From NCBI GenBank assembly GCA_944324365.1, contig CALUWA010000012.1:1-46645 (forward strand): a stretch of DNA of 46,645 nucleotides, read 5' to 3'. Every line of letters begins with the position of its first letter. Within the stretch, counting starts at the first letter, position 1. Below the pieces are notes generated by a model. That model was not told where the DNA came from. It did not search any database and saw nothing but the letters and a program-made list of their open reading frames with translations. Both the position numbers and the translations under genes were made by a program. Positions 24,820 through 33,280 of the stretch are shown one piece after another. This DNA is from Candidatus Gastranaerophilales bacterium (lineage in GTDB: Bacteria > Cyanobacteriota > Vampirovibrionia > Gastranaerophilales > Gastranaerophilaceae).

Positions 24820-24918
24820 CTTTTTCTCTCCATATATATTTCACTACGGATAAGGGTAAATTCGCCCTAATCATTACTCTATTCAGAGTAGCACAAAGAT
24901 AAATCGAAGTACAATATA

Positions 24919-25476
24919 TTAATCTTCCAGTGTTCGTATTACTTTACATGGATTGCCGACAACAACAACATTTGAAGGAATATTTTTTGTGACAACGCTT
25001 CCGGCGCCTATTACCACATTGGAACCTATTGTCACTCCGGGAAGGACTGTCACGTTACCGCCAAACCAAACGTCATTGCCGACAGTGATAGGTTTTGCGG
25101 ATTCTAAGAGTGTACTTCTTTCTTCTGCATCTATAGGATGAATTGCTGTATAAAACCCGCAGCCCGGACCTATGAGGACATTATCCCCGAATTTTACCGG
25201 AGCGCAGTCTAATATTACGCAATTATAGTTTGCAAAGAAATTCTTCCCGACAGAAATATTATAGCCGTAGTCGCAGAAGAAGTTTGATTCTATAATTGTT
25301 TCTTCTCCGCATTTCCCGAGAAGTTTTTGTAGTATAGCGTTTCGTTCTTCGGATTTTGACGGCGGTGTATTATTGAGCTCAAAACATAAATCTTTTGCAT
25401 ATTTTCTGTCATTCAGAAGGTTTTCTTCATTCGGAAAATACATTTCTCCGGCAATCATCTTTTCTTTTTCGCTCAT
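24919..25476 (-). CDS. Maltose/galactoside O-acetyltransferase family (left-handed beta-helix)
   Basis: This 185-residue enzyme has the N-terminal helical domain (MIAGEMYFPNEENLL...RKYAKDLCFELNNT) and hexapeptide repeats ending with GNDVWFGGNVTVLPGVTIG and NIPSNVVVVGNPCKVIR, the layout of Maa/LacA/NodL acetyl-CoA:sugar O-acetyltransferases. The catalytic histidine is the one in YTAIHPIDAEER. It probably acetylates a cytoplasmic sugar or sugar derivative. AAGGAG lies about 5 bases from the ATG. It follows lepB by 17 bp and ends the ispB-lepB-maa run. Confidence 0.92.
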   Translation of the reverse strand: MSEKEKMIAGEMYFPNEENLLNDRKYAKDLCFELNNTPPSKSEERNAILQKLLGKCGEETIIESNFFCDYGYNISVGKNFFANYNCVILDCAPVKFGDNVLIGPGCGFYTAIHPIDAEERSTLLESAKPITVGNDVWFGGNVTVLPGVTIGSNVVIGAGSVVTKNIPSNVVVVGNPCKVIRTLED

Positions 25477-25493
25477 ATTTTCTCCTTAAATTT

Positions 25494-26138
25494 TTAATGC
25501 AGAATTTTTGCTCTTGTAAAAGGCCAGAATACAAATACAGCTCTTCCGATAAACCGGTCTTGCGGCAGCAAGCCCCAATATCTGCCGTCTTGTGAATTTC
25601 CTCTGTTATCACCGAGCATAAGATAGTGTTTTGCAGGAATTATAACAGGCCCGCACATCATTGCCTCAGTGCACGGCGTGTAATCATAAGGACTCTGTAT
25701 ATATGGCTCATTCAAAGGTTTATCGTTAATATATACGGTATATTTGCCGGTGTTGTCGGCTTTTAGTTCAAATTTATCGCCGGGCATTCCCACAACGCGC
25801 TTAATATAGGCTATATCCTTGCAGAAAAATCCGGTTAGTCTTGAGAAAACTTTCCAAGGGGTGTTTTTTAATTTTTCAAACGGCGGATAAAATACCATTA
25901 TATCGCCGCGTTTTGGGGTTGTGTAAAATCTTGAGTACCTTTCCACAAATATTCTGTCACCTTCCAGTAATGTCGGGTGCATTGAACCTGACGGTATCCA
26001 GCGGATTTCTCCGATAAAAAATCTGATTATGATAACCATTACCACAACAAATACAACGGTTTCCACTGTTTCTTTTATTGCCGGTTTGTGTATTTTATAC
26101 CATTCCTGTATTTTTTCTGTTATCTCTTCTTTAGTCAT
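25494..26138 (-). CDS. lepB: Signal peptidase I
   Basis: This is the membrane protease that removes signal peptides from exported proteins. It has one N-terminal membrane segment (ETVVFVVVMVIIIRFFIG, about residues 25-42), the nucleophile serine in WIPSGSMHPTLLEGD, the lysine base in IAYIKRVVGMPGD, and box E LGDNRGNSQDGR. The 214-residue length is normal. Its start overlaps the last codons of the polyprenyl synthase gene by 8 bp, so the two are translated from one mRNA. It should serve the many secreted proteins in this window. Confidence 0.96.
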   Translation of the reverse strand: MTKEEITEKIQEWYKIHKPAIKETVETVVFVVVMVIIIRFFIGEIRWIPSGSMHPTLLEGDRIFVERYSRFYTTPKRGDIMVFYPPFEKLKNTPWKVFSRLTGFFCKDIAYIKRVVGMPGDKFELKADNTGKYTVYINDKPLNEPYIQSPYDYTPCTEAMMCGPVIIPAKHYLMLGDNRGNSQDGRYWGLLPQDRFIGRAVFVFWPFTRAKILH

Positions 26139-26982
26139 TATTTAAAAGTTCCACAAGTTCTATTAGTGCATTCTTATAAATGTTTTCAGGTAAAAATTTT
26201 AAATTATTTTTAGCTTCGCTTACATAATTATTCAACAAACTTTTTGCTTTTTCAATACCTGTAAGCGGGTTTTGAGGATTGCCGGAATATATTACGGGGG
26301 CTGTGTATATCCCGTTTTTTAAGTCGCTGTCCGGAGAATTTTTATAAATATTTTTTATATCATCGCGAATTTGAAACGCTATTCCGAAATTTTTTGCAAA
26401 ATCAGCAGAGCCGTGTTGTTCATCTTCTGCTATTAACAATGCGCTTTTCAGGGATGTTTCAAAAAGAGAACCTGTTTTGTTATAGGTTTTTTCAATGTAT
26501 TGCTCTATTGACGGAATTTTAAACTTCATTGAATGCTGGCTTATTTCACCTGAGCACATGTTATTTAGCGTTTTTGCAAAAAGTTCCAGAAGTTTTATCG
26601 AATTCAATTCCACAAGTTTTGTTAGAGCAATCGACAGTATAAAGTCCCCGGCTACTACTGCCATGTGATTGCCTTCAATTTTGTTAAAAGAATCTTTGTT
26701 GCGACGGGTTGCGCTGTTATCAATTACATCATCGTGAAGCAAAGACGCATTATGTATAAGCTCTGTGATTGCCTGAAGTTTTATCTGTTCTTTGGTTATT
26801 TCGGTATTACAGGCTTTTAAAAATAAAAATGTAAGAACGGGTCTTATATGTTTTGACGGCACAGAAACATATTCTTCCAATTTCGAATAGTTTTCAAGCC
26901 CTTTAACCATTTCAGCTTCTAATTGATGTAATTCATTATTCACAATTTGTTTGATTGGTTCATATTTTATGCTAAAGCTCAT
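26131..26982 (-). CDS. Polyprenyl diphosphate synthase
   Basis: This trans-isoprenyl diphosphate synthase condenses isopentenyl diphosphate with an allylic primer. The first aspartate-rich motif LLHDDVIDNSATRR and the second QIRDDIKN are both present, with SKHIRP replacing the usual GKRIRP substrate-binding motif. The length of 283 residues suits IspB/HepT-type long-chain synthases making quinone side chains, or an IspA-type enzyme; chain length cannot be read reliably. An extended -10 (TGCTAATAT) ends six bases before the ATG, predicting a leaderless mRNA. It heads the run with lepB and the acetyltransferase. Confidence 0.9.
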   Translation of the reverse strand: MSFSIKYEPIKQIVNNELHQLEAEMVKGLENYSKLEEYVSVPSKHIRPVLTFLFLKACNTEITKEQIKLQAITELIHNASLLHDDVIDNSATRRNKDSFNKIEGNHMAVVAGDFILSIALTKLVELNSIKLLELFAKTLNNMCSGEISQHSMKFKIPSIEQYIEKTYNKTGSLFETSLKSALLIAEDEQHGSADFAKNFGIAFQIRDDIKNIYKNSPDSDLKNGIYTAPVIYSGNPQNPLTGIEKAKSLLNNYVSEAKNNLKFLPENIYKNALIELVELLNND

Positions 26983-26988
26983 ATTGCT

Positions 26989-26997
26989 ATATTAGCA
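26989..26997 (-). promoter_or_regulatory. Extended -10 of the polyprenyl synthase operon
   Basis: TGCTAATAT is followed by six bases and the ATG at 26982, the same geometry as rsmI and prfA. Confidence 0.6.
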
Positions 26998-27011
26998 TAA
27001 AAGTATAAAGA

Positions 27012-27043
27012 TAAAAAAAACGACTAGCATAATGTTAGTCGTT
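27012..27043 (-). terminator. Intrinsic terminator of the first M-G-x-A-S-Q-A gene
   Basis: On the minus strand AACGACTA and TAGTCGTT pair around a 9-nt loop and run into eight T residues, about 47 bp after the stop of the gene at 27090. It lies directly upstream of the polyprenyl synthase promoter. Confidence 0.88.
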
Positions 27044-27089
27044 GGAAAATTAATAGGAAAAAGGAAAAAGGGAAAGGAAAATCTTTTTC

Positions 27090-28130
27090 TTAACCGAATG
27101 TTTTGAATGAACTTTCGGTATTTTTTTCTATTACCTTTGATACTGCGTCAACTTCGTTTGAAATTGCATCTTGTTCAGTATCAAGTTGTTTTAGTCTTAA
27201 TTCTAAGTTTTTATCTTCTGCCTGAATAATTTCAATTTTAGAGTTAATATCTTCAATTGCTTGATCATATAATTGTTTTTGATATTCGTATTCATTCATT
27301 GCATCGTTATATGCATCCTGATCTGTTGTTGTTTCTGTTGTAAGAGCATATTCTGTGTAGATTGGATTTCCTGCTTCATCTAATACAGGATCGCCGTTTG
27401 CATCAACATCCGGGATGCTGATTGAAATAAATCTGCCAGAAGAATCTTTTTCAACTTTACAGTGTTCAATTGCAAGATGTTCTTCAATCTTTTGTTCGCT
27501 GCCTATTGTATAGCATTTGATGTTTGATAAAGAGTTCCCGGTTTTGTCATCATATTGTGCAGTGTCCAAGTCATCTTTGCTGTAAAAATATGGAACTTCT
27601 GCACCGGTTGTAGTGTTTGTTACATATCTTATAACCCAATCGGTTTTGCCGTATTTTTGTTCAAGCAAAGTTGCCCAGGCTTGTTCTTCTCTTTGTCTGT
27701 CAGCTTGTTTGTCTGCATCTTCAATATTCGGATCTAGTGTTCCCAATTCTCTTAAATCTGTAGAACCAATTGAGTAGGTATAATCAGGTGCTGTACCTGT
27801 TCTAGTTACAATACTTGTAGAAGCTGCAACTGCGGAGTAGTCATCCTGCCATTTTGATAAATAGCTTATAGTGTATTGTCCGTTTGGTTCTGCAATTAAT
27901 GCAGTTACAGTATTTGTTAGTGCACCATCATCAAATGAATAAACTGTTTTTGTATAGTTGTCAACTGATGGAGGGGTTGGAACAGTCATACCGAGAAGGT
28001 CGTTGTAGTAGTTGGCTGACTGATTAGACAACACGGTACGTTGTTGGTTAATCTGTTGGCCTTCGAACTCAACGTTATTTTTTCGAGCTGTCAAACCCAA
28101 AAATCTAGCTTGTGAAGCAGCCATACCCAT
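27090..28130 (-). CDS. Lineage-specific M-G-x-A-S-Q-A family protein, member 1
   Basis: The product shares its first 35 residues (MGMAASQARFLGLTARK...) and its last 40 (KQLDTEQDAISNEVDAVSKVIEKN...) with proteins at 31197-32819 and 43825-45588, while the middle differs in sequence and length. Both ends are predicted amphipathic helices or coiled coils; the middle is polar, rich in T, D, Y and N, like a surface domain. No signal peptide is present. An ATG four codons upstream (28142) is in frame, but comparison with member 3, where the matching ATG is out of frame, supports the start at 28130. The leader word GAAAGGAATG-ATAC is shared with member 3. It ends with a good terminator. Function is unknown. 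Confidence 0.75.
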   Translation of the reverse strand: MGMAASQARFLGLTARKNNVEFEGQQINQQRTVLSNQSANYYNDLLGMTVPTPPSVDNYTKTVYSFDDGALTNTVTALIAEPNGQYTISYLSKWQDDYSAVAASTSIVTRTGTAPDYTYSIGSTDLRELGTLDPNIEDADKQADRQREEQAWATLLEQKYGKTDWVIRYVTNTTTGAEVPYFYSKDDLDTAQYDDKTGNSLSNIKCYTIGSEQKIEEHLAIEHCKVEKDSSGRFISISIPDVDANGDPVLDEAGNPIYTEYALTTETTTDQDAYNDAMNEYEYQKQLYDQAIEDINSKIEIIQAEDKNLELRLKQLDTEQDAISNEVDAVSKVIEKNTESSFKTFG

Positions 28131-28279
28131 AACGGTATCCATTCCTTTCTTGTTCTTAGTACATTCGTACTCATGTTATCGACTGCCATGGCTGAAAACT
28201 TTAATTTTTGGTTTCGTTTTGTTAAGAAATTGTAACATATTCTGTATATATTTTATACATATAAGAGTTGTAACGCTTG

Positions 28280-28789
28280 CTATGACTGTTTCCTGAACCT
28301 ATCAGAGATGTAGCTTAATATAGCTCCACCAATCTCTTCATTTGGGTCGAAAACCATGTCAGGACATGGGTTTAGGGAATTTTGTATGAGCATTTTTACT
28401 AAAGGTCCGAATGCATCCGGAATTTGGGTCTTTCTGTAAATTCCGGCAAGAAAAGTCTGAATATTAGGAGAATTTGTATTATTAAACCGTGAAAGCGCCG
28501 GATACATTTTGTCTACTCCTTTTGTTCCGTTTTCAATCATTCTGTCTAATATGTATAATGTTTCTGTTATTTGGGCTTCGTTATATGAATGCAGCAAAAT
28601 TTCATTGAGATACGGCAGAGCCTGTTCTTTTTGCTTTACAAAATAATCTACTCTATTTGGGTCAAATATAGCGTAATTCCGCCCTTGTACCGGCATTTGC
28701 ACGGAATTTCCGGCAGGCATGCTGACTGTGGTTCTATTACTGCCGAATGTGTTTCTGTTATATCTGATAGTATTAATTGGTGTAATCAT
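28280..28789 (-). CDS. Unknown alpha-helical protein, third gene of riboswitch operon
   Basis: This 169-residue protein has a polar N-terminus (MITPINTIRYNRNTFG...) and then regularly spaced helices (EQALPYLNEILLHS, ITETLYILDRMIENG, IQTFLAGIYRKTQ, AFGPLVKMLIQNS) that resemble HEAT/ARM-type repeats, often used for protein contacts. No enzyme motif, signal peptide or membrane segment is visible. GAGGG lies close to the ATG, and the start is 11 bp after the stop of the membrane protein gene at 28801, so it is probably the last gene of the operon that begins at 30995. Confidence 0.6.
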   Translation of the reverse strand: MITPINTIRYNRNTFGSNRTTVSMPAGNSVQMPVQGRNYAIFDPNRVDYFVKQKEQALPYLNEILLHSYNEAQITETLYILDRMIENGTKGVDKMYPALSRFNNTNSPNIQTFLAGIYRKTQIPDAFGPLVKMLIQNSLNPCPDMVFDPNEEIGGAILSYISDRFRKQS

Positions 28790-28800
28790 AATCCCTCATT

Positions 28801-30300
28801 TTATGAGTATACAAACGGCGGGCCGTTTTTGATTTCCAGCAGAATGTTTTCCGCCATTGTCTTAAGCTGTTCTTTTGGTTTCCCTTCGTCGACCTGTTTA
28901 TAAAATTCATCCACAAGCGGCTGTATTGCGGCATCTTTTTTAGATTTAAAATTGCGTAATTCTGTTGATACCAGGCGTTTTTGAAGATCAACCTCAGTTT
29001 GTGCATTAAGTTTTTTGACCTGAACCTCTTTAATTGCATCTCCTATTAATTTCCCGCCGTAGCTTACGCCGGCAAGTGCGGTCATTCCGATAAATAGCTG
29101 CTGGAATTGCGGGTTTTCAGGCTCTATTAAGAAGTTATAGAAAAATGCCCTGTAATCATCAACAAAAGATGACAATGACGGTTTCTGGGTTCCGTCCCCG
29201 CCTATATTAGGATTTACCTTGACTGTTGATGTTTCGATTTTTTGCACTGTTTTATTGATGAATTCTTCTTTTTCTGCTGCTTCCCAAGGGGTCTTGTTCA
29301 CAATTTCTTCTACAACTTCTTTTTTTGCATTAATAAATTGTAGCCCGTGTTCAAGATATTCTTTTATAAAATCTGTGTCTTTACCGGATTGTGCAATCAT
29401 TTCCAGGTCTTTTTTTGTTCTGTTGACAAATTTTGAAACCTCTTTTCCGCCTAATCGTAAGTTTTTCAAAGAATACAAAGATAGTCCGATTATTGAGGCG
29501 ATAGTTGCTCCGCCGAGCATAAAATACTGTAAGCCGCTTTTATGTGTTTTGTGGTCGGATTTCTCGGCTTTTTGCCCGAAGGATAATTCTTTTGCTGACT
29601 TGAACATTCCAAATGGCTGCAAGTGAGGTTCATTATCTTCAAGATATCTGGAAAACATCTTTGTTTTTTCGGATAAAGAATTTCTTATAATTTGTATTTT
29701 TCCGCTGAAAGATTGTGTTTCTATATCAATAAGCTGTTCCTGTAGGTTTTTTTGAATATCTGCTTCTTTTTTCTTTACCCAAACTTCTTTAAATCCGTCA
29801 AAGAAGGTTTTACCCATAAAAGCTGCAGCAGAAAGCGTTAATACCCCTAGCCCTGCTCTGATTGTTTTTCTGTTAGGATTCTGAACCATTTGTACAAGTG
29901 CCTGGTCGTTTTCATCATTTATAGAAATATTTCTGGTAAATGATGTTATCCATTTTTCGCGGGCTATTTCGTTTGTAATTTTTGCATTTCGCTTTACAAA
30001 CCAGGATAAACCGGCCATCAGACCCATTACGCCAACGGCAATGCCGCTTATCGGAAGCAGACTTTTTTCAGGTGTGGTTTGGTTTTCTCTTAATTGTTTA
30101 GGAAGTTTAGCTGTTTCTGATATTATTAACGAGTCTTTTGTATCATTCAGGTCAAACGCGAATGGTTCAGGTTCATTATCGCGAATGAAGTTATTTACAA
30201 TTACACCTTCCCTGGTTTTTGAGTTATTTCTTCTTTGTACTCCGGTTAAATTCCTTTGCCGGCGTTGAATTTCTCCATCATTGAACAGAGTCATTGTCAT
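28801..30300 (-). CDS. Unknown membrane protein with internal duplication, second gene of riboswitch operon
   Basis: This 499-residue protein has four predicted membrane segments (about 81-102, 148-168, 258-277, 402-420) and long charged helices. Residues about 141-198 and 396-451 look duplicated: each starts with N-P, continues with a membrane helix ending in G-K-x-(F/I)-x-D-x-(F/I)-K-E-V-x-V-K-K, and then D-(I/L)-Q-K-x-L and a conserved E...F. So the protein seems to be built from two copies of a two-helix module. The ATG overlaps the TGA of the gene at 30297 (ATGA), implying coupled translation. No family is recognised. Confidence 0.65.
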   Translation of the reverse strand: MTMTLFNDGEIQRRQRNLTGVQRRNNSKTREGVIVNNFIRDNEPEPFAFDLNDTKDSLIISETAKLPKQLRENQTTPEKSLLPISGIAVGVMGLMAGLSWFVKRNAKITNEIAREKWITSFTRNISINDENDQALVQMVQNPNRKTIRAGLGVLTLSAAAFMGKTFFDGFKEVWVKKKEADIQKNLQEQLIDIETQSFSGKIQIIRNSLSEKTKMFSRYLEDNEPHLQPFGMFKSAKELSFGQKAEKSDHKTHKSGLQYFMLGGATIASIIGLSLYSLKNLRLGGKEVSKFVNRTKKDLEMIAQSGKDTDFIKEYLEHGLQFINAKKEVVEEIVNKTPWEAAEKEEFINKTVQKIETSTVKVNPNIGGDGTQKPSLSSFVDDYRAFFYNFLIEPENPQFQQLFIGMTALAGVSYGGKLIGDAIKEVQVKKLNAQTEVDLQKRLVSTELRNFKSKKDAAIQPLVDEFYKQVDEGKPKEQLKTMAENILLEIKNGPPFVYS

Positions 30301-30995
30301 TTCTGTAATTCCTTTTGTGTTTCTTCTTCACCTGTGATTTTCTTGTATAAATCGTGGATGAATGTTCTTAGTTTAAATGCTTTTTTTGTTTCATCTACCT
30401 GCTTTTCATTATTATCCGTGTTTTCGGGATTAAATATGTTAAATAATGATTTGATTTTCTTTTTAAATTCGTTAAGTGGTTCCGATATTTTTTTTGCTAT
30501 TGCTGTCTTGATTTCGCCGTATACAGCTGCAACTTTATCGGAAATATCCGCAAATTTTTGCCCGATTGTTTGCGTGAAATTTTGTATTGCTGCCGGAAGA
30601 TTTTTTATTAAATTTAACGTTCCGCCGACTATTGTGTTCAGTACAAAATTTACCGGTTTTGCAATTGCCTGCGGCATAATGTTTGATATTGCATTTGTCA
30701 AAACTGCAATTCTTTGAGATGCATTCATCATTGCATTCTGAAATGCGATTGCTTGGCGTGCAAAGTTTTGGGCATCTTGTTCACGTGCAATTTTGGCATT
30801 TTGCTGCGCTTTTAGAAATGCTCCTATTGCCGCACATTCGTTCCAGCTCATTTCGCCCGGCTTCGCGGAAAAATCGGCTTTCTTCATTCCGCCTCCTCCG
30901 CCCATTCCGTTACATATCGGGCATGCTCCAAGCGGAAGCCCATGAGGACATGTTCCGGCTTTTACTATATTTGGCTGTACTGTTGCTAACTGCAA
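30297..30995 (-). CDS. Unknown protein with N-terminal C-x-H / C-x-x-C motif, first gene of riboswitch operon
   Basis: This 232-residue protein carries TCPHGLPLGACPICNGMGGGGG at residues 15-36. The C-x-H and C-x-x-C pairs could bind one zinc ion, and the glycine run would act as a linker. The rest is helical, with an amphipathic segment (VNFVLNTIVGGTLNLIKNL) and a K/E-rich C-terminus. No ATG or GTG precedes the motif; a TTG at 30993-30995 with AGAGGA nine bases upstream is the probable start. That ribosome site lies in the 3' arm of the terminator hairpin of the preceding riboswitch-like leader, so transcription and translation could both be gated. Function is unknown. Confidence 0.6.
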   Translation of the reverse strand: MQLATVQPNIVKAGTCPHGLPLGACPICNGMGGGGGMKKADFSAKPGEMSWNECAAIGAFLKAQQNAKIAREQDAQNFARQAIAFQNAMMNASQRIAVLTNAISNIMPQAIAKPVNFVLNTIVGGTLNLIKNLPAAIQNFTQTIGQKFADISDKVAAVYGEIKTAIAKKISEPLNEFKKKIKSLFNIFNPENTDNNEKQVDETKKAFKLRTFIHDLYKKITGEEETQKELQK

Positions 30996-30997
30996 TT

Positions 30998-31027
30998 AAA
31001 AAATCCTCTCAATACTTCTTAAGAGGA
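30998..31027 (-). terminator. Regulatory terminator downstream of the riboswitch-like leader
   Basis: On the minus strand TCCTCT (31022-31027) pairs with AGAGGA (31004-31009) and is followed by six T residues. An alternative pairing of AGGA (31039-31042) with TCCT would disrupt it, giving an antiterminator. The 3' arm also holds the Shine-Dalgarno of the gene at 30995. Confidence 0.7.
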
Positions 31028-31034
31028 CATCTAT

Positions 31035-31144
31035 GAAATCCTAAAAACATTTCCAAATTGCACGTGGATAATGTTTTCAATTTCGAGCATTCCGGCTTTT
31101 ACGGTTGCGGCTACAGCCGGGGATATTCACCCCGTTTCCTCTTA
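31035..31144 (-). promoter_or_regulatory. Cobalamin riboswitch-like leader
   Basis: Read on the minus strand, the leader shows the ordered core of B12 riboswitches in compact form: GGAAACGGGGTGAATATCC (L5-type hairpin, 31118-31134), a P6-type hairpin GGC-TGTA-GCC (31109-31118), CGCAACCGTAA in place of the usual CGCNACUGU, then a B12-box-like AGCCGGAATGCTC (31085-31097), and finally a hairpin with arms AAAACATT/AATGTTTT (31044-31077) where P13 is expected. A loop-loop pairing between GAAU and AUUU is possible. Several core positions deviate, so it may be a variant or respond to a related corrinoid. It precedes a terminator and a three-gene operon of unknown proteins. Confidence 0.7.
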
Positions 31145-31150
31145 TCAGCT

Positions 31151-31179
31151 ATAGTATGATAACCAATATTCCAAGTCAA
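31151..31179 (-). promoter_or_regulatory. Promoter of the riboswitch operon
   Basis: TTGACT (31174-31179), a 17-base spacer and TACTAT (31151-31156) on the minus strand place transcription start near 31144, just before the riboswitch-like core. Confidence 0.75.
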
Positions 31180-31196
31180 TAAAATGTAATGGAAAG

Positions 31197-32819
31197 TTAA
31201 GCTGAATACATTTTTAAGGTTCTATCCACATTCTTGTCGATTACTGATTTTACTGAATCATATTCGGACTGGAGTGCATCGTGTTCTGTGTCAAGTAAGG
31301 ATAAGATGTTATCGTAGTTTTTACCTTTTGCTTCAATAACTTTTTGGGCATTTTCATACTCAGCTTCGGCTTTTGCTTTTGTTTTTTCATTTGTTTCTTC
31401 CGAGATATCAAGGGCGCTGGTGTAAATAGTAGGTCTCCAGGTGGCATCTTCCAAACCGGTTCCTTCTTTGGTAGGGTCTGTAAATTCTACTTTTTCAAGC
31501 ATTATTGAGCCATGTTCAAGTGAATATTGGAGCCACTCTGCACTATTCATCAAGCCGTCTTCCAATATATCGTATTGACGACCCGGTGTTCTTCCTCCGA
31601 GGGATACAGGTGAATTGCTTCCTGATGTTGAGTCTGTTCTCTCTTGATTTTCTCCGTTCATTCTGTGCCATAGATTTACATACCATTGGGCTTTGTCACG
31701 GTCGCTGTATTCGTAGACTTTTTCTTCTATTGTTGCGGGAATATCCGGCATTTGCGGTTCTTCCCTATATTCATCAACGGCTTTTTGGTATGCATCATAA
31801 TCAATTTCGGTTTTTGTAACAGCCTGTTTTAAATCGTGTTCTACAAAATATAGGAATTTTGCCAGGTTTTGTTCTTTGGCCCGGCCGCCTGTCGCACTGC
31901 CGTCATAGTCATTATGAACTTCCCATAACAAATCAACTGCTCTTTGCCATAATGACATGTTCGGATCTGACACTGTGCCTCCGACAAGTTTTAATTCCGT
32001 TGTCCCGTTGTATTCAATTTCTTCATAGGCCATATTATCATATTCAACACCGTCAATAACTGCTGTTCCTTCAATAACATCTCCGGAACAGTGTCCTTCT
32101 TTAAGCATTTGTGTTATTTTTTCAAAATTTTCTACCCCATGTAATGCGGAGTTCCAATTCCAGCCTCCTGTCGTCACAATTGTGATTTCATGACCATCAG
32201 AGGTTTTATGAGTGCCCGGCCCGATTAAATCCGATAATACATGCATATAGCAGTTAAGTCCGTTCATCCCGTTACCAAAACAACCCCCGGAATTTCTTAC
32301 GGCGTTATAAATATCATTATTTACGTCAGGGACTTCCTTTGTATAATCTTCAATTTTTGGATAATTATCAACCCAATCCTGATGATCTTTTAACCATTTG
32401 TCATATTCGCCTTGATAAGCAGGATTTGTTACTGTAACTGTTTTTCCGGTGTCGATTTGTTTTACTCCGTATTTTTCCAGAAATTCATTTATATTATTAC
32501 TGCTTTCAAAATTTGCGGCATCAGTTTCTGACACAAGGATTTTTCCGCTGGAATTTATTAAACCGTATTGATTTTTTAGCGGCGCATATGTTGTCAGCTG
32601 ACTTCCTGTAAGAGCGGTATATGTTTGGTTGCCGTCAAGATCATATGTAAGATATGTTAAGTTTGTATCACGTAATGCGGCCAAATATCTTTCGTTTGCT
32701 TCATATGTCTGATTTGACAGCAAAGCCTTTTCCTGGGTTATCTCCTGTGAACGAAGTTCATTTGATGATAACCGGGAGGTTATACTAAGTAATTTCGCTT
32801 GTGATGCTGATAATCCCAT
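31197..32819 (-). CDS. Lineage-specific M-G-x-A-S-Q-A family protein, member 2
   Basis: This 540-residue family member starts MGLSASQAKLLSITSRLSS and ends with the shared helix LDTEHDALQSEYDSVKSVIDKN. The middle is longer than in member 1, with aromatic and acidic residues, a G/C/N-rich patch (NSGGCFGNGMNGLNCYMH) and a W-rich part, resembling an exposed domain. No signal peptide is visible. AAGGA lies seven to eight bases before the ATG. The leader differs from those of members 1 and 3. The gene has no clear terminator before the promoter of the next operon. Confidence 0.75.
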   Translation of the reverse strand: MGLSASQAKLLSITSRLSSNELRSQEITQEKALLSNQTYEANERYLAALRDTNLTYLTYDLDGNQTYTALTGSQLTTYAPLKNQYGLINSSGKILVSETDAANFESSNNINEFLEKYGVKQIDTGKTVTVTNPAYQGEYDKWLKDHQDWVDNYPKIEDYTKEVPDVNNDIYNAVRNSGGCFGNGMNGLNCYMHVLSDLIGPGTHKTSDGHEITIVTTGGWNWNSALHGVENFEKITQMLKEGHCSGDVIEGTAVIDGVEYDNMAYEEIEYNGTTELKLVGGTVSDPNMSLWQRAVDLLWEVHNDYDGSATGGRAKEQNLAKFLYFVEHDLKQAVTKTEIDYDAYQKAVDEYREEPQMPDIPATIEEKVYEYSDRDKAQWYVNLWHRMNGENQERTDSTSGSNSPVSLGGRTPGRQYDILEDGLMNSAEWLQYSLEHGSIMLEKVEFTDPTKEGTGLEDATWRPTIYTSALDISEETNEKTKAKAEAEYENAQKVIEAKGKNYDNILSLLDTEHDALQSEYDSVKSVIDKNVDRTLKMYSA

Positions 32820-32901
32820 ATTTTTTCCTTATTGCTTACTTTTAGGATTACGGATATTTTGTACAATTTCTTTAGCTTTATTTACAAAAATTTACATAAT
32901 A

Positions 32902-32931
32902 AAACTGCCGGCAATATTATACCGGCAGTTT
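32902..32931. terminator. Bidirectional-looking hairpin, terminator of the small gene at 32960
   Basis: AAACTGCCGG and CCGGCAGTTT form a perfect 10-bp stem with a 10-nt loop. On the minus strand it is followed by TTATTATG and lies 29 bp after the stop at 32960. Confidence 0.75.
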
Positions 32932-32959
32932 GTTAAATATTATATTCGAGGTTGTATAA

Positions 32960-33169
32960 TTACCAACATACATCAAGTTTTTGTGCTAAATGGGAAGTTC
33001 CGGCAGGAACACCATCAGAGTCATTTGCTCTCGGATGGCTTAAAGAGTATCCGCCAGTCATTGCAACAGTACCGGCTCCCATAAACGGGTTACGGCTTAC
33101 AGGCTGCGGTGCTTCTGTTTTCCTTAAATCAAATACATTTAACGCTCCAATTGCTGCTAATGGCTGCAT
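32960..33169 (-). CDS. Small protein of unknown function
   Basis: The 69-residue product (MQPLAAIGALNVFDLRKTE...) has no recognised domain. It contains PVSRNPFMGAGTVAMTGGYS, a glycine/proline-rich stretch, and ends with a cysteine-tryptophan pair. AAGGGG lies eight bases before the ATG and a strong hairpin follows the stop, so it reads as a genuine single-gene unit. The antisense frame overlapping it lacks such signals. Confidence 0.55.
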   Translation of the reverse strand: MQPLAAIGALNVFDLRKTEAPQPVSRNPFMGAGTVAMTGGYSLSHPRANDSDGVPAGTSHLAQKLDVCW

Positions 33170-33280
33170 AGTTTATACCCCTTAATTTTTCCTTACATAT
33201 ATATAAAAAATTTGCAGCACAAAAAATTGCTTAAATTTAAGCGGCTTGTTACAAAACTTAATAAATGATAGTGGACAGAT

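Noticed and set aside
24820-24918. T-box leader before leuS
   Set aside because: Only two small hairpins are present; there is no T-box sequence (TGGNACCGCG-type) and no terminator/antiterminator pair.
31301-31447. Alternative K/Q-rich frame inside family member 2
   Set aside because: It is a shadow frame of a clearly coding region and has no start signal.
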